From positions 78,998 to 142,997 of the forward strand of contig NZ_JBBMFK010000007.1 in assembly GCF_040096055.1 (NCBI RefSeq): DNA of 64,000 nt, written 5' to 3'. The stretch comes from Pseudoflavonifractor intestinihominis. Its GTDB lineage: Bacteria; Bacillota; Clostridia; Oscillospirales; Oscillospiraceae. Below the pieces are notes generated by a model. It saw nothing but the letters and a program-made list of their open reading frames with translations. It was not told the origin of the DNA and did not search any database. The position numbers and the translations under genes were made by a program. Positions 59,008 to 64,000 of the stretch are shown one piece after another; positions within the stretch are counted from its first letter, which is position 1; each line of letters starts with the position of its first letter.

Positions 59008-59778
59008 ATGAAGATTACGGCGCAGGACCTGCGGGTCCAGCTGGGGGGAAGGGAAATCCTGAGGGGCCTGGACATCACGGCGGAGGACGGCCAGTTTGTG
59101 GGCATCATCGGCCCCAACGGCAGCGGAAAAAGCGCTCTGCTCCGCTGCATCGGCCAGATCCTCACGCCCGCCGCCGGGGCGGTGTACCTGGACGGACGGC
59201 CGGCGGCGGACTGGCCTCCCCGGGAGTGGGCCCGGAAGTTGGGCGTGGTGGCCCGGAACGACGGATGCAGCTTTGACTTCACGGTGGGGGAGGTGGTTTC
59301 CATGGGCCGCGGGCTCCGCGGGGGATTTCTCCGAAAAGACGCCGGGGAGGACGGCCCCATCGTCCGGGAGGCCATCGCCGCCGTGGGTATGGCGGGATGT
59401 GAGGAGCGCAGGTTCTCCACCCTGTCCGGGGGAGAGCAGCAGCGGATCATCCTGGCCCGCGCCCTGGCCCAGCAGACCCCCTGCCTGTTGCTGGACGAGC
59501 CCACCGGCCGCCTGGACGTCAGGCGCCAGATGGAGCTGATGGACCTGGTGAAGGGCCTGGGAAAGACGGTGCTGGCCGCCATTCAAGATCTGAACATTGC
59601 CGCCATGTACTGCGACAGGCTGTACGCGGTCAAGGACGGCCGGGTGGTGGCGGAAGGGACGCCCCGGGAGGTGCTCACCGAGGAGGTGATCCGCGCGGTC
59701 TACCAGGTGGACGCTCAGGCGCTCGCTGACCGTGACGGCGTGCTCCACATTCTCTTCCGGCCTTTGGGACGGCGCTGA
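59008..59778 (+). CDS. ABC transporter ATPase of the iron/cobalamin (FecE/BtuD) type, orphan
   Basis: This protein probably powers corrinoid uptake with a permease and binding protein coded elsewhere. The 256-residue ATPase has Walker A 'GPNGSGKSA' (35-43), the signature 'LSGGEQQRI' (139-147) and Walker B 'LLLDEPTGRLD' (160-170), and aligns in style with FecE/BtuD. In place of the usual His of the switch loop (HDLNxAxxYCD) it has Gln193 in 'AIQDLNIAAMYCD', which is odd because that His usually supports hydrolysis. GGAGGTGGGAAGG precedes the ATG. The riboswitch upstream supports a cobalamin role. Confidence 0.85.
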   Translation: MKITAQDLRVQLGGREILRGLDITAEDGQFVGIIGPNGSGKSALLRCIGQILTPAAGAVYLDGRPAADWPPREWARKLGVVARNDGCSFDFTVGEVVSMGRGLRGGFLRKDAGEDGPIVREAIAAVGMAGCEERRFSTLSGGEQQRIILARALAQQTPCLLLDEPTGRLDVRRQMELMDLVKGLGKTVLAAIQDLNIAAMYCDRLYAVKDGRVVAEGTPREVLTEEVIRAVYQVDAQALADRDGVLHILFRPLGRR

Positions 59779-59794
59779 GAATTTCCAGGAATTT

Positions 59795-59827
59795 GTGACA
59801 GAAAGCGCCGCTTTCTATAGATATAAT
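59795..59827 (+). promoter_or_regulatory. Long-spacer promoter for spoIIE
   Basis: GTGACA (59795-59800) and TATAAT (59822-59827) are 21 bp apart. Spo0A-activated spoIIE and spoIIG promoters in Bacillus have the same unusual long spacing. A 5-of-7 match to a Spo0A box, TGACAGA, overlaps the -35. A second TATAAT at 59896 has no good -35. Confidence 0.5.
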
Positions 59828-59968
59828 GGGGAGAACGGCGCTTTTTTGTACTTTGATTCTTTGAAGGCGCGTCTGATTCCGACTAAGTTTTTCCATATAA
59901 TGGATTATACTGTCTCCGATGCACCTCCCGGTGGGACAAGCCGGGAGGAAAAAGGAGACGTGCGGAAC

Positions 59969-62332
59969 ATGGCGACGAAGGAAAAGCTGAAGACCCGGGC
60001 CGCCCGGGCCAGGGAGGAGATGCGGGACACAGGCCGTCTGGTGCTCCGTGCCCCGGCGCTGGTGCGCACGGCGGAGTGCGCGATCCGGTTCCTGCTGGGG
60101 GCCATGCTGTCGGGGGCGGAGATCTTCGGCGGCAGCGCACCTTTCGGGCTGGCCATGGTGGGGGCCTCCGGCTCCGGGCTGGACGGCTTCTCCGCCCTGC
60201 TGGGGGCCTGCTTCGGGTACCTCTCCTTTCAGGGCTTTACCCAGGGACTGCGGTATGTGGCGGCGGCCATCCTGATCTTCTCCGTGTCCTTCGCCTTCTA
60301 TGACGTGAAGGCCTACCGCTGGACCTGGTTCATGCCCGCCGTGTCGGCGGCCATGAACTTTGTCACCGGCTTTGTGTACCTGTCCAAGCGGGGCTGGCTG
60401 ACGGTGGACACCATCTTTTTCGCCACCGAGCTCATCCTCACCGCCGGGGCGGTCTACTTCTACCGTCTGGCCTTTTCCCCCTGGAAGCGGAAGGAGGAGG
60501 GCGGCGAGCTGACCGTGCGGCAGCTGGTGAGCTTTCTCATCCTGGGCGGCACCGTGCTCATCACCCTGAGCAAGATCACCCTCTTTGACGGCACCATCTC
60601 CCTGGGCCGGTTTTCCGCCGCCCTGGCAGTGATGGTGGCGGGGTATCAGTGCGGCATCGGCGTGGGAGCGGCGGCGGGCGTGGCGGCAGGGCTGGCCATG
60701 GACGTGGCCTCCGGCGGCGCGCCCTTTTGCAGCATGGCCTTCGGCTTTGCCGGGCTCATCACCGGCGTGTTCCGGCGGCAGGGCAAGCTCTTCGCCGCCC
60801 TGGCCTACGTTATTGCCAACGCGGTGGCGGTGCTGTGGACCTGGGACAACGGTTTTCAGATCGCCATCCTCTACGAGGTCTTTATTGCCTCGGTCCTCTT
60901 CCTGATGCTGCCCCAGCGGGCCTTCCGGTGGGCGGCGGCCCTGTCGGTGTCCGAGCGGCGGCGGGACACCACGGCCAAGGCCCAGGAGTACCTGCGGGAC
61001 CGGCTGGACGGGGCGGCGGGGGCCTTCCGGTCCCTGCAGGAGTCCCTGCGGCAGAGCCTGAACGGCGGGACGCCCAACGACAACGACTCCGCCGCCATTT
61101 TCGACCGGGCGGCCAACCGGGTGTGCCGCAAGTGCGCGCTCCAGTCGGCCTGCTGGCAGCGGGACTATGTGACCACCTTCAACGCCCTCAACGACGCCCT
61201 TCCCGCCATGCTGGACCGGGGCCGGGGGGAACCGGGGGACTTTCCGCCCCACTTCTCCAACCGGTGCCTCCGGTTTTCCGCCTTTCTGGCGGCGGCCAAC
61301 GAGGAGCTGGTGGGCCTGCTCTACCGGCGGCAGTACGCCGCCCGCCTGAAGGACAACCGGTCTGCCGTGTGCCGGGAGTACGGTGCCCTGGCCGAGGTGC
61401 TGGGGACGGCGGCGGCGGAGTTCGGCCGGGAGCTGGTGCCCGACCCGGTGCGGGAGAAGCGCATCCGCCAGCACCTCACCGCCCTGGGCCTGGAGGGGGA
61501 GACCGCCGCCTTTTACGACCAGGCGGGCCGCCTGCGGGTGGAGATCGAGGGCCGTGGACTGGACTGCCTGCGGACCCCCGAGGAGCTGAAAAAGCTCTCC
61601 GCCCTGGCGGGGGTGCCGCTCCGGGCCGCCGGAGACGAGGAGGGAAAACGGCTGAACAAGCTGGTGTTTGCCCAGGCGGAGCCCTTTATGGCGGTGGCGG
61701 GGGTGGCCGCCCGGAAGAAGGACGGTCAGACCGTCAGCGGGGACACAGGGGCCTGGTTCAAGCTGGACGACGGCAGTCTGTACGTGCTCCTGTGCGATGG
61801 CATGGGCAGCGGCCCGGCGGCTGGGGAGGACTCCTCCCTGGCGGTGCGGCTGCTGGAGCAGTTCCTCCGGGCGGGCATCCCGGCGGAGACCGCCCTGAAG
61901 ACCATCAGCTCCGCCCTGGCCCTGCGGGGGGAGGACGCCGGCGGCTTCACCACCATCGACCTGCTGCGGCTGGACCTGTTCACCGGTTCCATGTGGGTCT
62001 ACAAATACGGCGCGGCCCCCACCTATGTACGAAAAGGAAAGGCTGTGACCCGGATCACCGGCGCGTCTCTGCCTGCCGGGCTGTCGGCGGGGGAGGGTGG
62101 CGCCCCCGACGTGACCACGCTGAAGCTGGAGCCGGGGGACATGGTACTGCTGGTCAGCGACGGAGTGGCCGGCGGCGGGGAAGACCAGTGGCTGCGGGAC
62201 ATGTTCTCCGCCTTTGAGGGGGACAGCCCCAAGGATCTGGCCTGTGCCCTCATCGACGAGAGCGACGGGAAGGAGGTGGGCCCGGACGACCGCACTGCCC
62301 TGGTGCTCCGCTTTTCCCGGCAGGAGCCGTGA
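59969..62332 (+). CDS. spoIIE: Stage II sporulation protein E, phosphatase
   Basis: SpoIIE dephosphorylates SpoIIAA at the polar septum to activate sigma-F in the forespore. The 787-residue protein has about 10 hydrophobic segments within residues 35-310, a middle region with Cys-rich 'RVCRKCALQSACWQRDY', and a C-terminal PP2C-type phosphatase domain (about 580-787) with metal motifs 'LLCDGMGSGPAAGEDSS', 'TTIDLLRLDLFTG', 'LVSDGVAG' and 'DDRTALVLRF'. The ATG at 59969 is chosen; AAGGAG is 11 bases upstream, and a GTG at 59960 is too near it. This confirms a sporulation programme. Confidence 0.95.
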   Translation: MATKEKLKTRAARAREEMRDTGRLVLRAPALVRTAECAIRFLLGAMLSGAEIFGGSAPFGLAMVGASGSGLDGFSALLGACFGYLSFQGFTQGLRYVAAAILIFSVSFAFYDVKAYRWTWFMPAVSAAMNFVTGFVYLSKRGWLTVDTIFFATELILTAGAVYFYRLAFSPWKRKEEGGELTVRQLVSFLILGGTVLITLSKITLFDGTISLGRFSAALAVMVAGYQCGIGVGAAAGVAAGLAMDVASGGAPFCSMAFGFAGLITGVFRRQGKLFAALAYVIANAVAVLWTWDNGFQIAILYEVFIASVLFLMLPQRAFRWAAALSVSERRRDTTAKAQEYLRDRLDGAAGAFRSLQESLRQSLNGGTPNDNDSAAIFDRAANRVCRKCALQSACWQRDYVTTFNALNDALPAMLDRGRGEPGDFPPHFSNRCLRFSAFLAAANEELVGLLYRRQYAARLKDNRSAVCREYGALAEVLGTAAAEFGRELVPDPVREKRIRQHLTALGLEGETAAFYDQAGRLRVEIEGRGLDCLRTPEELKKLSALAGVPLRAAGDEEGKRLNKLVFAQAEPFMAVAGVAARKKDGQTVSGDTGAWFKLDDGSLYVLLCDGMGSGPAAGEDSSLAVRLLEQFLRAGIPAETALKTISSALALRGEDAGGFTTIDLLRLDLFTGSMWVYKYGAAPTYVRKGKAVTRITGASLPAGLSAGEGGAPDVTTLKLEPGDMVLLVSDGVAGGGEDQWLRDMFSAFEGDSPKDLACALIDESDGKEVGPDDRTALVLRFSRQEP

Positions 62333-62339
62333 TATATAA

Positions 62340-62375
62340 GCAAATGAGCCGCGCCATTCCGGCGCGGCTCATTGC
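62340..62375. terminator. Bidirectional terminator between spoIIE and the lipoprotein gene
   Basis: A 12-bp stem (62344-62355 with 62361-62372), loop ATTCC, lies between the converging stop codons, extended by GCA/TGC pairing. T-tracts are modest. Confidence 0.75.
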
Positions 62376-62396
62376 TGTATCAGGCTGCCGGAGGGA

Positions 62397-62795
62397 TTAT
62401 TTTACCGTCCGCTCCACGCCTTTTCCGATGTCCTGGACACCCTTGCCGATGTCCTCCACCGCCCGGCCGGCGCCGTCGATCACGTCCTTGGCGGCGTCGC
62501 CCGCATCATCCACCGCGTCCTTCATGGAGTCTCCGGCGTTGTCCATATCGGTCTGGCCGTCGCCCTCCACATGGCCGTTCTCGTCGGAGTAGTAGTCCCC
62601 GTCACTGGCCGAGGGAGCGGGCATGTCGGAGGGGCTGGCCGAGGGCATTTCACTGCTGTGGGTATCATTGGGCATATCCGGGGTGATTATCGGTGTGGGC
62701 GTGGGGGTTACGTCGGGCATCTTCTCCGCCGAGCAGCCCGCTGCCCCAAGGGCCACCGTCAGGCCCAGAACAAAGAGCGCAAAGGTCCGTTTCAT
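62397..62795 (-). CDS. Small acidic lipoprotein, function unknown
   Basis: The 132-residue protein has a lipoprotein signal 'MKRTFALFVLGLTVALGAAGC' in shortened form ('MKRTFALFVLG' then 'AAGC' lipobox, Cys about 21), followed by a Pro/Thr/Ser-rich linker ('VTPTPTPIITPDMP') and a repeat-like C-terminus with 'DNAGDSMKDAVDDAGDAAKD' and 'AVEDIGKGVQDIGKGVERTV', an amphipathic pattern. AGGAGG precedes the ATG at 62795; a longer frame upstream has no site. No recognised enzyme motif is present. It may be a cell-wall or spore-related surface protein. Confidence 0.72.
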   Translation of the reverse strand: MKRTFALFVLGLTVALGAAGCSAEKMPDVTPTPTPIITPDMPNDTHSSEMPSASPSDMPAPSASDGDYYSDENGHVEGDGQTDMDNAGDSMKDAVDDAGDAAKDVIDGAGRAVEDIGKGVQDIGKGVERTVK

Positions 62796-62899
62796 CGTAT
62801 TCCTCCTGAAAATTTGTTGTTCTGGCGGGTTCTCCATCCGTCTCGTAGTATGCGCCGGAATACAGATTTTAGAAGCGGAAAAATTTTTTTCGAAAAGGC

Positions 62900-62998
62900 T
62901 TGCTTTTTGGAGTACAATCTGATATCTTAATATCAGCAATCATTACTGTTAAGGAGGAAGGCATATCAGATGTTGCATGAAAAGGCAAACTCTGATAT
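62900..62998 (+). promoter_or_regulatory. Promoter and CTGATAT operator-like repeats upstream of the superoxide reductase
   Basis: TTGCTT (62900-62905) and TATCTT (62923-62928) are 17 bp apart. Four CTGATAT/ATATCAG arms lie at 62919-62925, 62930-62936, 62963-62969 and 62992-62998, forming two inverted repeats. The first overlaps the -10. A redox-responsive repressor is possible; PerR-box similarity is poor. Confidence 0.5.
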
Positions 62999-63005
62999 TC
63001 TGTAA
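62970..63005 (+). CDS. Possible 11-residue leader peptide
   Basis: An ATG at 62970 opens an 11-codon frame (MLHEKANSDIL, TAA at 63003) in the leader of the superoxide reductase gene. AAGGAGG lies 12 bases upstream, somewhat far. The frame lies between and across the second pair of ATATCAG/CTGATAT arms, so it may be only part of a folded leader. Expression is unproven. Confidence 0.3.
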   Translation: MLHEKANSDIL

Positions 63006-63025
63006 CCAAAAAAGGAGGAAATAAG

Positions 63026-63412
63026 ATGGAGCTCAAGCTGTACCGCTGCGCGCACTGCGGCAATATCGCATTCAAGGTCGTGGACAAAGGTGTACCCCTG
63101 TTCTGCTGCGGAGAGAAGATGGAGGAGCTGGTGCCCAACACCACGGACGGCGCCCTGGAGAAGCACGTCCCCGTGGTGGAGAAGACCGCTCACGGCCACG
63201 GCTACTCCGTCACCGTCAAGGTGGGCGGGGTGGAGCACCCCATGCTCCCCGAGCACTACATCCCCCTGATTGCCGCCGTCAGCGGCGACACCGTCACCAT
63301 GAAATTCCCCAAACCCGGCGACAAGCCGGAGTTGCGTACCTTCAGCGCCGACGGCGAAGTGAAGGCCTACGAGCTGTGCAACCTCCACGGCTATTGGAAG
63401 AACGCGGACTGA
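63026..63412 (+). CDS. dfx: Desulfoferrodoxin (superoxide reductase)
   Basis: Superoxide reductase reduces superoxide to hydrogen peroxide without making oxygen, using electrons often from rubredoxin. The 128-residue protein has an N-terminal desulforedoxin domain with four Cys ligands (Cys8, Cys11, Cys27, Cys28 in 'CAHCGN' and 'LFCCGEK'), so it is the two-iron type, and a catalytic domain with 'EKHVPVVEK', 'VGGVEHPMLPEHYI' and the C-terminal Cys/His in 'ELCNLHGYWK'. AAAGGAGG precedes the ATG. It forms an operon with the rubrerythrin downstream, which removes the peroxide. Confidence 0.96.
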   Translation: MELKLYRCAHCGNIAFKVVDKGVPLFCCGEKMEELVPNTTDGALEKHVPVVEKTAHGHGYSVTVKVGGVEHPMLPEHYIPLIAAVSGDTVTMKFPKPGDKPELRTFSADGEVKAYELCNLHGYWKNAD

Positions 63413-63454
63413 GTCCGTTGAAGGAAAAAAACAGAACAGAAAGGAGACTTTGCA

Positions 63455-63988
63455 ATGGAACTGAAGGGCAGCAAGACGGAGGCCAATCTCTGGAAGGCGT
63501 TTGCGGGCGAGAGCATGGCCCGGAACAAGTACACCTATTTTGCCAGCAAGGCCAAGAAGGAGGGCTTCGAGCAGATCGCGGCCATCTTCGAGGAGACCGC
63601 GGGCAATGAGAAGGAGCACGCCAAGCTGTGGTTCAAGGAACTGGGCGGCATCGGCGACACTGCCGCCAATCTGAAGTCCGCCGCTGCCGGTGAGAACGAG
63701 GAGTGGACCCAGATGTACAAGGAGATGGCCGAGACGGCCAAGGAGGAGGGCTTTGAGCGTCTGGCCTTCCTGTTCTCCGGCGTGGGCAAGATCGAGAAGG
63801 AGCACGAGGAGCGCTACCTGACTCTCCTGAAGAACCTGGAGGAGGGTATGGTTTTCAAGCGCGGCGAGGAGTATATCTGGAAGTGCCGCAACTGCGGCCA
63901 CATCCACGTGGGCAAGGAAGCCCCCGGCGTGTGCCCCGTGTGTGCCCATCCTCAGGCCTATTTCGAGCTTCAGGCCAAGAATTATTGA
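63455..63988 (+). CDS. rbr: Rubrerythrin
   Basis: This protein reduces hydrogen peroxide, the product of the superoxide reductase upstream. The 177-residue protein has the diiron ferritin-like domain with 'AFAGESMARNKYTYFASKA', 'ETAGNEKEHAKLWF' and 'GKIEKEHEERY', and the C-terminal rubredoxin-like site 'WKCRNCGHIHVG' with 'CPVCAHPQAYF'. AAGGAGA precedes the ATG, 42 bases after dfx. Its ferritin domain is shorter than that of the rubrerythrin at 3790. The gene ends 12 bases before the window edge. Confidence 0.95.
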   Translation: MELKGSKTEANLWKAFAGESMARNKYTYFASKAKKEGFEQIAAIFEETAGNEKEHAKLWFKELGGIGDTAANLKSAAAGENEEWTQMYKEMAETAKEEGFERLAFLFSGVGKIEKEHEERYLTLLKNLEEGMVFKRGEEYIWKCRNCGHIHVGKEAPGVCPVCAHPQAYFELQAKNY

Positions 63989-64000
63989 GCGCTGTCCCGC

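Noticed and set aside
62919..62936. PerR box upstream of the superoxide reductase
   Set aside because: CTGATATCTTAATATCAG has a similar AT-rich dyad, but it does not match the TTATAAT-type arms well enough.

Overview
The window looks like chromosomal DNA from a high-GC, anaerobic, spore-forming member of the Clostridia, most likely Oscillospiraceae (Flavonifractor/Lawsonibacter-like). The phylum-level inference rests on a small acid-soluble spore protein, SpoIIE, an HPr with the regulatory serine, two rubrerythrins, a superoxide reductase, a C5-type hem pathway and an anaerobic (cbi-type) cobalamin pathway. The genus-level guess is inference only. Genes are densely packed, and many promoters match the housekeeping -35/-10 consensus with 17-18 bp spacers.

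Region 1 to 32.6 kb is a mosaic of short transcription units. It holds asnA (cut by the window edge) divergent from icd; an ECF sigma/anti-sigma pair divergent from a rubrerythrin; two HD-domain hydrolases around an aldo/keto reductase; pyrG with a structured leader; a polysaccharide deacetylase; a YheO-type regulator followed by a Sapep-type dipeptidase; a lipoprotein; and an Na+ symporter. Next come cell-envelope genes (SGNH plus MBOAT acyltransferases, an acyltransferase-3 protein, an LTA-synthase-like enzyme), a two-OB single-strand-binding protein, a spore SASP, a LytTR/GHKL two-component pair, a permuted membrane-anchored GH3 enzyme with an Ig-domain membrane partner, then PHP phosphoesterase, HPr and deoC. 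Two unusual non-coding repeat structures lie here. One is a 162-bp tandem repeat that includes the 3' end of pyrG. The other is a 251-bp multi-hairpin cassette bounded by two copies of a terminator hairpin.

Region 32.7 to 59.8 kb is a cobalamin locus with three cobalamin riboswitches. The first precedes a 17-gene run (cbiD to cbiK) for corrin ring contraction, amidation, side-chain and nucleotide-loop assembly. The second precedes cbiMNQO (cobalt import), cbiL and the whole set of upper tetrapyrrole genes hemA, precorrin-2 dehydrogenase, hemC, cobA-hemD, hemB and hemL. The third precedes a lone ABC ATPase. Together the genes should carry carbon from glutamyl-tRNA to cobalamin. No corrinoid adenosyltransferase is visible, and no hemE, hemN or hemH either, so the hem genes here appear dedicated to corrinoid synthesis.

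Region 59.8 to 64 kb holds spoIIE with a promoter that has an unusually long spacer, a small lipoprotein, and a superoxide reductase-rubrerythrin operon with a repeated CTGATAT operator-like motif. No rRNA, tRNA, CRISPR array, transposase or phage gene was recognised.
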